Of a stretch of DNA of 40,542 bases, positions 8,679 through 16,978 are shown piece after piece (the stretch's first letter is position 1; the number at the start of each line of letters is the position of its first letter). The notes beneath the pieces are model-generated. The model worked only from the letters and a program-made list of their open reading frames with translations. It ran no database searches and was not told the DNA's origin. The DNA comes from an uncultured SAR86 cluster bacterium (GTDB taxonomy: Bacteria > Pseudomonadota > Gammaproteobacteria > Magnimaribacterales > D2472): contig CABWZP010000008.1 in NCBI GenBank assembly GCA_902509965.1, positions 1 through 40,542 on the forward strand, in the 5' to 3' direction. The translations under genes and the position numbers were made by a program.

Positions 8679-10023
8679 TATCCAATGAGTCCATCCATTT
8701 TTCAGATCTAAAAGTTCTAACATAAAGGTAAGCTTTTACAGAATAATCTGCAATTAATGTAGCGAAAATAAATACAATATCAGCATCCAGATATAAAAAT
8801 ATAACAGCTAATAAAACTCTTATAAGCAACAAACAAGTTAGAGTAATGAGTAATGGGGACTTCGTATCCCCTGCTCCTCTTAAAGCTCCACCCAAGGAAA
8901 ACTCTATTGCCATTAAGGGTTGAAGGGATCCCATAATCCAAATAAAAATTACGGTTAATCTTATAACTTCAGCATCATCAATTAAAAATCCAACAATCTT
9001 TTCAGCAAAGAGAATGATAAATACACCAAAAATAGTCATAAATGTAATAGATAAACGCATACCACTCCATGCTGACCTCTTTGCCTGAAGATTATCTTCA
9101 GCACCCATATGCTGACCAACCAAGCTAGCTCCAGCCATAGAGAAACCAAAACCAATAACAAATGAAAAAGCTAAAATCTGTATGCCTATTCCATAAGCTG
9201 CGTAAGCAGTTGTTCCATACTGGGCTACAATAATTAAAAAAGCATTAATACCTAACTGGAACACTGCTTGCTCTGCTGCGGCAGGAAGACCAACATGAAA
9301 AATATTCCTAATTCTTGGAATGTCTGTTACAAATAACGGAGAGTATTTTGTTTTTACTCTATTAGATCTCCATGCAATCAAAGATAGTAAAGCTCCACAA
9401 AAAAATGAAATACCATTTCCTATAGCAGCTCCGTAAACACCATAATTATTAAAGCCATAATATCCATGAGTTAAAATAATCATTGATGCAACACCTATGA
9501 TATTCATAATTACTGAAATAATTAGTGGCGTTTTGACATCTCCTATAGATCTAAAGCCCGTTGTAATAGAAAGACCTATTGCAAGTAAGGGAAGAAAAGG
9601 CGCTAAGTATTTAAGGTAAATTACTGACATTACCAAGGCTTGACCTTTTAAGCCCAAAAAAGCAACGAAAGGCTCAGCATATAACCAAAGCAGACCTGCA
9701 AAAATAATACTAAACGTTAATGTTAATTGAATAGTTTGCGCCAAGTACCTGCTGCTTTCTTCCGGCTCTTTTGCACCCCAATGCCTTGCCATTAATGCAG
9801 TGGTGCCTGATAAAACACCCATTAATATTGCTTGAAGAATAAAACTAATTCTTTGACCTGTGATAGTTGCCGCTACTGCATCTTGGCCAAGACCTCCTAC
9901 TACTTTAATAGCTATTATTGAAGAAGAGGCAAATAATAAGTTTGTAATAATTGTTGGCCAAGCTAGGCTCCATACACCGGACGAACCCTTTGGGATTTCA
10001 GATTTCTCATAAACAGTTTCCAT
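8662..10023 (-). CDS. MATE family efflux transporter
   Basis: This 453-aa protein has about 12 membrane segments in two similar halves, as in NorM-type multidrug and toxin extrusion antiporters (Na+ or H+ driven). It opens with the typical VWSLAWPTIITNLLFASSSI. Other MATE signatures are the TM2-3 region GISGTT-like (GVLSGTTALMARHWGAKEP), GFRSIGDVKTPL in the first half and GALRGAGDTKSPL in the second; the last two are the paired repeat motif. Its ATG overlaps the stop of the small membrane protein upstream by 1 nt (TAATG), so translation is probably coupled. Cationic drug or metabolite export is the family role; the substrate is unknown. Confidence 0.93.
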   Translation of the reverse strand: METVYEKSEIPKGSSGVWSLAWPTIITNLLFASSSIIAIKVVGGLGQDAVAATITGQRISFILQAILMGVLSGTTALMARHWGAKEPEESSRYLAQTIQLTLTFSIIFAGLLWLYAEPFVAFLGLKGQALVMSVIYLKYLAPFLPLLAIGLSITTGFRSIGDVKTPLIISVIMNIIGVASMIILTHGYYGFNNYGVYGAAIGNGISFFCGALLSLIAWRSNRVKTKYSPLFVTDIPRIRNIFHVGLPAAAEQAVFQLGINAFLIIVAQYGTTAYAAYGIGIQILAFSFVIGFGFSMAGASLVGQHMGAEDNLQAKRSAWSGMRLSITFMTIFGVFIILFAEKIVGFLIDDAEVIRLTVIFIWIMGSLQPLMAIEFSLGGALRGAGDTKSPLLITLTCLLLIRVLLAVIFLYLDADIVFIFATLIADYSVKAYLYVRTFRSEKWMDSLDIRANH

Positions 10024-10274
10024 TAATTTATCTGTCTAAATGATTTTAAGAAAAGAACGCCATAAACTAGTGTTAGAAAAAAACCAAGGATTGGAGTCTT
10101 GGGCCCATTCATAATTTTTTCTTTATAGACTATGCACTCAATTAAGTGCACAAAAAGAAGACCATAAAATGTAACAGTAACTATCCAAAAAAAATAAAAG
10201 TTACTAAAGGGTGCTGATAAATTTAGAAAACCTAGAATCCAAGGAATTAGAATGAGGTTGTCTAAAATTTTCAT
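10023..10274 (-). CDS. Small integral membrane protein, DUF1145-like
   Basis: This 83-aa protein has three hydrophobic stretches, at about 5-20, 26-48 and 63-78. The layout (short N-terminal helix, PFSNFYFF, an HLIECIVY helix end, a basic linker, a last helix) resembles the DUF1145/YhhL family of small membrane proteins. That match is by general pattern only. It overlaps the MATE start by 1 nt and is very likely co-translated with it; a function tied to the exporter is conceivable but not shown. No signal peptide beyond the first helix. Confidence 0.6.
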   Translation of the reverse strand: MKILDNLILIPWILGFLNLSAPFSNFYFFWIVTVTFYGLLFVHLIECIVYKEKIMNGPKTPILGFFLTLVYGVLFLKSFRQIN

Positions 10275-10325
10275 TATGTGATTCTATTTGAATTGAGAGT
10301 AGATAGATATATTTTTGTATCTAAT

Positions 10326-11714
10326 TTAAGAGTTTAAAGCTCTAATAATTTCAGCATGCCTGCTTCTCGTAATTTTATATCTATAAACTAAAAAAGCAGG
10401 AATTAAAATCAAGCTAGCCACTACAGGACCTTGGATGACTATTAACGAATAAATTTCATCACTAGAACTGACTGATCCTTGAAAACCTATGAATGAAAGT
10501 ACAAGCCCTGCAGTAAAACTACCTAATCCTGAATTGACTTTTTGCATAAAGGAAACAGCAGCATAAAGAATACCTTCTTGTCTTTTACCACTCTCTAACT
10601 CGACCTCATCACTAATATCACCAAGCATGGAATCTCTTGTCATTATTCCAATAATATTAAAAGTCATTCCAAAGATAAGGAAAGAAGAAAGAAATGGAAT
10701 TAATTCCCAAGATCCCTTTTCAGGAGTAAGGCCTAAATTAAAAAATGTAAAAGGCATTAAGGTCATAAAGGAAACTATTGATAAACTAATGATAACGATA
10801 TTTTTTTTATCAAACCTTTTAATAAGAACTGGTGTTAACAAAAATCCAAAATATGAACAAACTGCATAAACTGGTAAGAATGCTGTGATTTGAACAGTTG
10901 TAAATTCCCAAAAAAATGTATTTACATAAAGAGTTAAAGCATTACCTAAACCCCATGCAATAGCTAAAGTTAGGTTTATAAAAAATAATCTAATAAAAGA
11001 TCTGTTTGATAAAGCTATTTTAATTTCATTATAAATATCTATTAATTTTATAGACCCACTCCACCTTGATAATGACTGACCTACTTTTAAAGTTGAGAAA
11101 GATGAAAACAAAATGGACATTATCATTATTGCTGCGCCTGCAAAAGCAAAAGGCAGATATGCATCTGGATTCAACATACCTCTAGGATATTCTGGAGTTG
11201 CTCTGAGAAAGATAAAATAACCTAAAAAAGCATTCGTAAGGCCTGCAAGCCAGCCAAATAATTCTCGCCAGGACATTATTAATGCCCTTTCCTCGTAATC
11301 TTTTGAAAGTTCAGCACCTAGACCTCTATGAGGAATATCAAAAAGGGTCATACCAACTCGCGTTAAAACTGCAAAACTAACCATCCATAAAAATAATCCA
11401 GTTTGAGAAACGTCCCAACTAGGATTTGGAATAAACAATAAGATATATCCTATGGTTAGAGGTATAAAAGAAATGAACATATAAGGATGTCTCCTACCCC
11501 ATCGCGAATTAGTTCTATCTGTAATTGTTCCCATCAAAGGATCTGTAACAGCATCAACACATAGAGCCACTAGAATAGCTAAACCAGCTAAAGCAGGTTC
11601 TAAACCAGCAATATTTGTATAAAAAAAGAGTAAAAAAAACGTAAACATATCTGTTTTAACACCATTTGCAGCTGCGCCAGTTGCATAATTTCTTTTTAGA
11701 GCTGTTGAAATCAT
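10326..11714 (-). CDS. GPH-family (MFS_2) sugar/glycoside:cation symporter
   Basis: This 462-aa, 12-TM protein belongs to the glycoside-pentoside-hexuronide:cation symporter family (MelB-like, MFS_2). The key stretches are DAVTDPLMGTITDRTNSRWGRRHPYM after TM2 and LFDIPHRGLGAELSKDYEERA around TM4. LGDISDEVELESGKRQEGILYA lies in the C-terminal half; this is a family hallmark near the interdomain loop. Members take up glycosides or other solutes with Na+ or H+. It sits 9 nt after an alpha/beta hydrolase and upstream of nothing obvious, so uptake of a substrate handled by the hydrolases at 11724-13771 is a reasonable inference. A paralogue lies at 35473. Confidence 0.88.
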   Translation of the reverse strand: MISTALKRNYATGAAANGVKTDMFTFFLLFFYTNIAGLEPALAGLAILVALCVDAVTDPLMGTITDRTNSRWGRRHPYMFISFIPLTIGYILLFIPNPSWDVSQTGLFLWMVSFAVLTRVGMTLFDIPHRGLGAELSKDYEERALIMSWRELFGWLAGLTNAFLGYFIFLRATPEYPRGMLNPDAYLPFAFAGAAIMIMSILFSSFSTLKVGQSLSRWSGSIKLIDIYNEIKIALSNRSFIRLFFINLTLAIAWGLGNALTLYVNTFFWEFTTVQITAFLPVYAVCSYFGFLLTPVLIKRFDKKNIVIISLSIVSFMTLMPFTFFNLGLTPEKGSWELIPFLSSFLIFGMTFNIIGIMTRDSMLGDISDEVELESGKRQEGILYAAVSFMQKVNSGLGSFTAGLVLSFIGFQGSVSSSDEIYSLIVIQGPVVASLILIPAFLVYRYKITRSRHAEIIRALNS

Positions 11715-11723
11715 TTTTAAATT

Positions 11724-12677
11724 TTAAGAGTTAGTATTTAAATGAATTATAAGTTTATCCTTGAATTGATCAAGAATGGGTTGCTCGATCAAGTGACGCA
11801 TATCTTCAATTATTATTAACTCACTTCCAGGTATTAATTTATGCATTTTATAGGCATTTTTTACCTTAAGTAATGGATCCTCCTCACCATGAACTATAAG
11901 GGTTGGAATTTTTATAGATTGAATTTTTTTAAATCTATTCTTTGAGGCAAGAATAGCTAGCAGTTGCCTTGAAAACCCTGTGTCATCTTTTGAACGTTTC
12001 ATGTTTTCTATTGCTTGCTGTTTAAATTCAGGAGTATCAAATTCGTATCCTTTCATTCCAATAACTTTTATAAGCTCAACAGCTCGAAGATATCTATCTT
12101 CATAAGATGCATCTTTTGTGACGGATCTATCTAAAATTAATTTTCTAACTTCTCTTGTTGGGCTGTTAAAAGGGCTTGGAGTTGCTGCTGTCGAGGCAAT
12201 GAGAGTGAAGGACTTGATTCTTTCTGAGTGATTAGCAGCCATAATTTGTGCAATCATACCTCCCATGGACATTCCAAGAAGATGTGCAGATTCAATATTT
12301 AATTTATCTAAAACTGATATGCCATCTAGGCCCATGTCATCTATTGTGTACTCAGATTTAAGGGGTAATCTCAAAATATACTTTAAGTAGTCGGTTGTAT
12401 AATTAGGTGATCCTATAAATTTGGTAGATAAGCCAATATCTCTATTGTCATAAACAATGGGTCGAAAATTATTATCTTTTAGTAAATCAATTAGATTATC
12501 TGGCCATTGTGTAAGCTGACCACCTAAGCCTTGAACAAGAATTATTGGCTCAGCATGCGCGGGTCCATAATCTCTATAGTAGATTTTTATGCCATTATTA
12601 TCCGCGTAACCTTCCTCAAATGCTTCCATAGGCTGATAAATTCCAAATAATATAATTAAAAATATATATTTATACAT
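11724..12677 (-). CDS. Alpha/beta hydrolase with signal peptide
   Basis: This 317-aa alpha/beta-hydrolase-fold protein has a short N-terminal hydrophobic signal (about residues 1-19, ending MEAF). The catalytic triad is readable: Ser137 in GMSMGG, Asp267 in HGEEDPL and His295 in DMRHLIE. The oxyanion region is LVQGLGGQ. Export to the periplasm is inferred from the N-terminus. Its ATG overlaps the DUF3089 stop by 1 nt (TGATG), and it is followed by the GPH symporter, so the three probably form one unit. It resembles the epoxide hydrolase/haloperoxidase/esterase group; an ester or lactone substrate is likely but unspecified. Confidence 0.88.
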   Translation of the reverse strand: MYKYIFLIILFGIYQPMEAFEEGYADNNGIKIYYRDYGPAHAEPIILVQGLGGQLTQWPDNLIDLLKDNNFRPIVYDNRDIGLSTKFIGSPNYTTDYLKYILRLPLKSEYTIDDMGLDGISVLDKLNIESAHLLGMSMGGMIAQIMAANHSERIKSFTLIASTAATPSPFNSPTREVRKLILDRSVTKDASYEDRYLRAVELIKVIGMKGYEFDTPEFKQQAIENMKRSKDDTGFSRQLLAILASKNRFKKIQSIKIPTLIVHGEEDPLLKVKNAYKMHKLIPGSELIIIEDMRHLIEQPILDQFKDKLIIHLNTNS

Positions 12678-13771
12678 CAGATGAATGCATTAATACGATC
12701 TTCTACATTTTGTCTTAATGAGCCCCAAAATAATGAAATATCAAAATTATGTAAATCACCAGAATCAACTAATGTTCTAATTTTATCTACTAGCTCACCT
12801 CTTGTTTCAAGGAGGCCATTGGTACGATTAATCTGACAATCAAAATTTTGTAAAGTTGTCGGAATAATAGATTTAATAGAACCCGAATATTCTTTTGCTA
12901 AACGATTAGCAAAATTATAATTTTTTGCTTTAGTTGTAATTGCTAAATTGCTATCTAATGAATTTATCCATTTAGTATCTGTATTCCATGATAAAGGGTT
13001 TGTTGTTACTATTTTTTGGCCCATGTCTTGCTTTATCCATCCATCAGGAAGCCAGAAAATTGTTCTTTCTCTTGCTCTAACATGACCTTGCATTACAGTT
13101 GCCCAAGTAACAATGGTCCCTATGTCAGTTGGTGATTGTGAAGGTTTAAGATTTGGAAATAAAACTTTAAAAAACTTTTCTGGGATTATATATCCTATTA
13201 AATAGGCACATATCATTTGTTTTTTTAATGAGTTATTTTGAATGTTGTTATGAATAAGTCTCTGACCATGAAGAGCTCCTTGGCTATGTGCAGCTATAAT
13301 GAATGGCTTGCCGTGATTAAAATTTTCTAAATAATAATTAAATGCATCTTCTACATCTTGATAGGCTAAATCATGAGCATTAAAACCATCTTTATTGATA
13401 TCAAAATAGGAATAATAAGTAGCTTGCCTATAATGTGGGGCATAAATATTACATGATCCATTAAAAGCACTAGCTTGATTGATAAGCATTAGTTCAGTTC
13501 TATCATAAGAAGCAATATTCTTATCAATTTTACAATTCCAGTGTTTTCCAAAAAATCCAGTAGGATGAATATAAAAGACATCTACTTCAGAGGATGAAGT
13601 TATTGATGTATAAGATTCACTTGGAACTTCATGTTGCAGTCCTTTGATATCAGGCAGTGCTGCCCAGTTATAGGTGACACTATAATCAGGCTTTCTAGGA
13701 TGCAAAGAATTATTAAAAGCTTGTTTTGGTTTTATAGGTGCAAGAAGCTTATAGAGTTCTTCTTTTTCCAT
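12677..13771 (-). CDS. DUF3089 family alpha/beta hydrolase
   Basis: This 364-aa protein matches DUF3089, a lipase-like branch of the alpha/beta hydrolases. Family features are the N-terminal YNWAALP, VDVFYIHPTGFFGKHWN, ASAFNGSCNIYAPHYRQA and the nucleophile elbow AHSQG with Ser163. No signal peptide is evident. The ATG at 13771 has AAAAGG about 5 nt upstream. It is translationally coupled to the next hydrolase (1-nt overlap) and 9 nt downstream of the HD-domain gene. The pairing of a cytoplasmic-looking and an exported hydrolase ahead of a symporter suggests processing of an ester-containing substrate. Confidence 0.85.
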   Translation of the reverse strand: MEKEELYKLLAPIKPKQAFNNSLHPRKPDYSVTYNWAALPDIKGLQHEVPSESYTSITSSSEVDVFYIHPTGFFGKHWNCKIDKNIASYDRTELMLINQASAFNGSCNIYAPHYRQATYYSYFDINKDGFNAHDLAYQDVEDAFNYYLENFNHGKPFIIAAHSQGALHGQRLIHNNIQNNSLKKQMICAYLIGYIIPEKFFKVLFPNLKPSQSPTDIGTIVTWATVMQGHVRARERTIFWLPDGWIKQDMGQKIVTTNPLSWNTDTKWINSLDSNLAITTKAKNYNFANRLAKEYSGSIKSIIPTTLQNFDCQINRTNGLLETRGELVDKIRTLVDSGDLHNFDISLFWGSLRQNVEDRINAFI

Positions 13772-13780
13772 GATTGCCTT

Positions 13781-14350
13781 TTAAGAAGTATAAATAGATT
13801 TTTTGGGTGCTCTAAAAACTTCTTCAACCATAGGTATAAAAAAGTCCAAATCATAAGACTCATAATCGGGATCAAAGCTATTTTGATCATATTTAGCACA
13901 AAATTCTGCACACTTATTAAAAAATTTGTGGCCTTTGTATCTATCGCGCATATTTTTATCTAAGCCAAGAAAATGAAAAAAGTAATATCCTTGAAAGATT
14001 CCATGATGTTTAACTATCCAGTGATTCTCCTCAGAGACGTATGGCTCAAGAATGGTCGCAGCTATATCTGCATGATTAGATGGCCCCAGTGTGTCACCGA
14101 TATCATGAAGCAGTGCACAAACTACATACTCTGTATCTCTTCCATCTTTGTAAGCCCTTGTTGCTGTCTGCAAGCAATGAGTTAATCTATCGACAGCAAA
14201 ACCGCCTGTATCACCCTTTAATAGCTTCATATGCTCAAGAAGCCTGCCAGGAAGGCTTAGAGTGTGTTCTCTACCCCACCCACCGATTATTTTGTAATCA
14301 TCTTCGGTGCCATCAATCATTTTAGTAAAATTTGCTTGCTCGTTTTTCAT
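13781..14350 (-). CDS. HD-domain metalloprotein, PhnZ/MIOX-like diiron oxygenase candidate
   Basis: This 189-aa HD-domain protein has a ligand set His58, His82-Asp83 (LLHDIGD), His93 (NHADIAA), His115/His116 (VKHHGIFQ) and Asp155 (KYDQNSFD). This spacing resembles the HD-type mixed-valent diiron oxygenases (PhnZ, myo-inositol oxygenase) rather than HD phosphohydrolases. PhnZ cleaves an aminohydroxyethylphosphonate to glycine and phosphate. No phosphonate genes are next to it, so the substrate is open and a plain phosphohydrolase remains possible. It is 9 nt upstream of the DUF3089 gene on the same strand. The ATG lacks an obvious ribosome binding site; Met11 at 14320 is an alternative. Confidence 0.75.
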   Translation of the reverse strand: MKNEQANFTKMIDGTEDDYKIIGGWGREHTLSLPGRLLEHMKLLKGDTGGFAVDRLTHCLQTATRAYKDGRDTEYVVCALLHDIGDTLGPSNHADIAATILEPYVSEENHWIVKHHGIFQGYYFFHFLGLDKNMRDRYKGHKFFNKCAEFCAKYDQNSFDPDYESYDLDFFIPMVEEVFRAPKKSIYTS

Positions 14351-14387
14351 GCTAAAAATTATATATTAAATAAATATATGATGATAA

Positions 14388-14807
14388 TTAACCTATCGTT
14401 AAAAGTTTGTTAGTTGCAGTTGCTGTAGCGACAAGATTATCCTCTTGGTAAAGCTCAGCAGAAGTAAAAGCTATAGATTTTCCCATTTTTAATATCTTTG
14501 CATTAACTACTAGTCTTGCAGGCTTACAAGGCAACAAGTACTTCACATCAATATCTAAAGACAATGGATTAATTTTAAATTCATGTAAATTCAATATGAA
14601 TTGAGCCATAGCAGAATCTAACATACCTGCTACAAATCCACCTTGAACTATTGTCCCATTTGAATGAGTTAAAGAGCTTGAAGGATTAAAAACACAGGAA
14701 TATGTTTCATTGGCATCATTATATGAACAACTTTCAAAACCAAGAATATCTAAAAATTCAGGTTTATGTTCAACAAATAATTTCATCGTTTCATTAAGAT
14801 TCTTCAT
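14388..14807 (-). CDS. Hotdog-fold thioesterase, PaaI type
   Basis: This 139-aa single-hotdog protein has the PaaI/acyl-CoA thioesterase core THSNGTIVQGGFVAGMLDSAMA, with the likely catalytic Asp64, and a typical C-terminal strand pair (AFTSAELYQEDNLVATATAT). Family members hydrolyse acyl- or aryl-CoA thioesters in the cytoplasm. The ATG at 14807 has GAGGT about 9 nt upstream and lies inside the end of the TetR gene (14-nt overlap), so regulator and enzyme are co-transcribed. The TetR protein may therefore respond to an acyl-CoA or related ligand (inference). Confidence 0.88.
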   Translation of the reverse strand: MKNLNETMKLFVEHKPEFLDILGFESCSYNDANETYSCVFNPSSSLTHSNGTIVQGGFVAGMLDSAMAQFILNLHEFKINPLSLDIDVKYLLPCKPARLVVNAKILKMGKSIAFTSAELYQEDNLVATATATNKLLTIG

Positions 14808-15399
14808 ATTTAAGTAACCTCATTATTGCTATGCTTGCTTTTTTTGTAATAGTTTTACTAGGTGCGTAAATAATTTGTTGCCCAATGGAATGAACAACAA
14901 TTTGCATTATTTGATCTATTAGAAAAGGATCAAATTTAATTGGAAAAACTTCAGCTTTTATACCTTTTTTAACATCCGCTGATATTCTTCTCTTATTCAA
15001 ACTCCAAACATCTTTTCCATAGTGACCTCTTGTGCTTTGAATAATAACGGCAGCCCATTTAGGTCTGATTGCAAGGAAATTTATGTACTCTGAATGCGCT
15101 GTTCTTACAACATCAACTGGAGATTTTGCTTCAGATTTTTTTTGAGTTACATGAGTGGCCAGAATTCTTGAAATATAAATAGCTGCTTGAGAGTAAATAT
15201 CTTCTTTATCAACAAAATGATTATAAAATGTTCCATTAGCTACTCCTGAAATCTCGCATATCTCTTTAATAGATGAATTATGAAAACCTTTTTCATATAG
15301 TAAATCTATAGAAGCATCTATTAGCTTTAAGTGAGTCTTTTCTCTTTTAGATTCAGCAGGAGTAATGCTTGAAAAATAATTTGAAGTGTCCATTATCAT
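14794..15399 (-). CDS. TetR family transcriptional regulator
   Basis: This 201-aa protein has an N-terminal TetR helix-turn-helix at about 22-68: KLIDASIDLLYEKGF, then SSIKEICEISGVANGTFYNHF. The C-terminal helical domain is divergent and would bind a ligand. Starts at 15399 and 15393 (Met1, Met3) are both possible and neither has a clear ribosome binding site. It overlaps the thioesterase gene and is divergent from a TIP30-like gene. Two palindromes in the 102-nt divergent region (15422-15435 and 15442-15455) are candidate operators, implying autoregulation and control of both directions. Confidence 0.92.
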   Translation of the reverse strand: MIMDTSNYFSSITPAESKREKTHLKLIDASIDLLYEKGFHNSSIKEICEISGVANGTFYNHFVDKEDIYSQAAIYISRILATHVTQKKSEAKSPVDVVRTAHSEYINFLAIRPKWAAVIIQSTRGHYGKDVWSLNKRRISADVKKGIKAEVFPIKFDPFLIDQIMQIVVHSIGQQIIYAPSKTITKKASIAIMRLLKYEES

Positions 15400-15421
15400 C
15401 TGGTTATTTTACTTATGTATC

Positions 15422-15435
15422 TGAGATATGTCTCA
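15422..15435. promoter_or_regulatory. Candidate TetR operator 1 (TGAGATATGTCTCA)
   Basis: Inverted repeat with 5-nt arms TGAGA/TCTCA and a 4-nt centre, in the divergent region between the TetR gene and the TIP30-like gene. Position and symmetry fit a TetR-family operator; binding is inferred. Confidence 0.45.
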
Positions 15436-15441
15436 CAATTA

Positions 15442-15455
15442 TGAAAGTCCTTTCA
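15442..15455. promoter_or_regulatory. Candidate TetR operator 2 (TGAAAGTCCTTTCA)
   Basis: Inverted repeat with 6-nt arms TGAAAG/CTTTCA and a 2-nt centre. Its centre is 20 nt from that of the neighbouring palindrome, about two helical turns, so two dimers could bind the same face. It may instead belong to the promoter of the TIP30-like gene. Confidence 0.45.
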
Positions 15456-15501
15456 ATTAGATTAATTACATTAGATCATTAAGATAATATAAACTCACAG
15501 G

Positions 15502-16188
15502 ATGAATAAAGAGAAAATACTATTAGTCGGAGCATCAGGCTTTGCTGGACATCATGTGTTGCAAGAACTTAGTTCTAAAAATGTTGAGGTTACAACTTTA
15601 TCTAGAAAAAGTTTACCTGGCCTTCCTCTTAATACTAAAAATTATATTTTTAATTTTACTGATATTGACTCTTATAATGAAATCCCGCTGGCTGATCACC
15701 TTGTTGTGTGTCTTGGTTCTCCTCTAAAATTATGGGACTTGGTTTATTTAAAAAAGAGTGACATTCCAAAATTTATTGCTTTAGATAAAGACTGTGTCAT
15801 TAATTTAGCTAAAGCAGCTAAAAAAATAGGTATTAAAAAAATATCGATAGTTTCAGCGGTTGGTGCAAATTCACAATCTTTTAATACCTATCTTAAAACC
15901 AAAGGGAGAGTTGAGGAGGAGATTATTGCTATGAATTTTGAATCTACAAATATTTTTAGACCAGCGCATATGTGCGGCAGAATTGATTGGGAAAAAAGCA
16001 AAAATACCTATAGATTTGATGTTTTTATTGGAGAATATATAAGCATTCTCACTAAGCCTTTTATGATAGGCAGCTTAAACGATTTTAAGGGTGTGGATGT
16101 AAAAATATTAGCTAAATCTATAGCTAAGAATATTCTTATTAAAAATACCGGAGTTCAATATTTTACATACAGAAATTTTAATAATTAG
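15502..16188 (+). CDS. Atypical SDR / NAD(P)-binding protein, TIP30 (HTATIP2)-like
   Basis: This 228-aa Rossmann-fold protein has the glycine motif GASGFAG at 10-16, a CLGSPLK strand end near 70-76 and the active-site pair Tyr130 and Lys134 (YLKTK). Ser118 lies in SIVSAVGANSQS. The SAVGAN...YLKTKGRVEE stretch resembles the TIP30/CC3-like atypical SDRs. It lacks a long substrate domain. It is divergent from the TetR gene and probably under its control; the 3' end converges on the crotonase with a 6-nt gap. The reaction is unknown. Confidence 0.8.
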   Translation: MNKEKILLVGASGFAGHHVLQELSSKNVEVTTLSRKSLPGLPLNTKNYIFNFTDIDSYNEIPLADHLVVCLGSPLKLWDLVYLKKSDIPKFIALDKDCVINLAKAAKKIGIKKISIVSAVGANSQSFNTYLKTKGRVEEEIIAMNFESTNIFRPAHMCGRIDWEKSKNTYRFDVFIGEYISILTKPFMIGSLNDFKGVDVKILAKSIAKNILIKNTGVQYFTYRNFNN

Positions 16189-16194
16189 TTAATG

Positions 16195-16881
16195 CTATCT
16201 TTGATAGTTAGCTAGTGCATCATTTATTTTTTTAACTGTATCAGCCTGAGCTACATTTTTTGTTTTTTCGTAAAAAGGATGTCCTAAAGTCGCTAGATCT
16301 TCAGCTTTTTCTATAACTCTATTCATAAAATCTTTAGAGGAAGCTAACTCATCTAAATAACCTGCTTCTATTGATTCTTGCATACTTAAAGGGTCTCCGT
16401 GCAAGACTGCTTTGTAAAAAAATCTTTTATTAACTCTAGCTTTAACTATCTCCATTATCTGAATTGGAATATCCATATTATTTCTTACTTCATTAGCTTG
16501 GCATATATATTGACCATTTATTGCAATTCTATAATCAGCGCAGCATGTAACAAAAATGCCTAGGGCGACAGAATGTCCTGAAACTGCAGCAACAATTGGC
16601 CTAGGGAAAGAATATAGTTCTAATAGAGTTTTGTAACCTAAAGAAACCATCTTAATGATCGCATCAACATCTCCTGAGCCAAGTGTTTTTAAATCAAATC
16701 CCCCAGAAAAAATACCCTCCCTTCCAGCTATAACAAGAGATCCACTATCTTTTGGTACTTCATTTAAACACTCATTCAATGCACTAAGCATGTCATATGA
16801 AAACACATTAGCTTTTCCATCATCAAGGGTAATAATTGAAACATCATTATGTTTAGTCAGTGTTGCAAGAGATTTTTTCAT
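16195..16881 (-). CDS. Crotonase-family protein (enoyl-CoA hydratase/isomerase)
   Basis: This 228-aa protein belongs to the short (about 230 aa) crotonase branch. The oxyanion-hole strands are seen as FSGGFDLKTL (58-67) and AVSGHSVALGIF (99-110). Glu131 in QANEVRNNM sits where hydratases carry the first catalytic Glu. The GGTQRL-type helix of FadB/EchA is missing, as is usual in this branch. CoA-thioester chemistry is expected (hydration, isomerisation or hydrolysis); the exact reaction is not predictable. It is transcribed alone, with a palindrome at 16912-16934 upstream of its ATG. Confidence 0.85.
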   Translation of the reverse strand: MKKSLATLTKHNDVSIITLDDGKANVFSYDMLSALNECLNEVPKDSGSLVIAGREGIFSGGFDLKTLGSGDVDAIIKMVSLGYKTLLELYSFPRPIVAAVSGHSVALGIFVTCCADYRIAINGQYICQANEVRNNMDIPIQIMEIVKARVNKRFFYKAVLHGDPLSMQESIEAGYLDELASSKDFMNRVIEKAEDLATLGHPFYEKTKNVAQADTVKKINDALANYQR

Positions 16882-16911
16882 GATTTAAATACTATTTAAA
16901 GATATTCAATA

Positions 16912-16934
16912 TAATACATTTCAATCATGTATTA
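16912..16934. promoter_or_regulatory. Inverted repeat upstream of the crotonase and five-TM genes, candidate operator
   Basis: Perfect 8-nt arms TAATACAT and ATGTATTA separated by 7 nt, in the 97-nt divergent region between the crotonase and the 206-aa membrane protein. The length and location suit a TetR- or FadR-type operator. No regulator gene adjoins it, so this is an inference. Confidence 0.4.
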
Positions 16935-16978
16935 CTATAAAGATAATATATAAATTGAATACATTAAAATAACAAATT

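Noticed and set aside
13631-13963. 110-aa plus-strand frame
   Set aside because: Antisense shadow of the DUF3089 and HD-domain genes; no motif or ribosome binding site.
14080-14325. 81-aa and 70-aa plus-strand frames
   Set aside because: Antisense to the HD-domain gene; Cys/His-rich look comes from its reverse codons.
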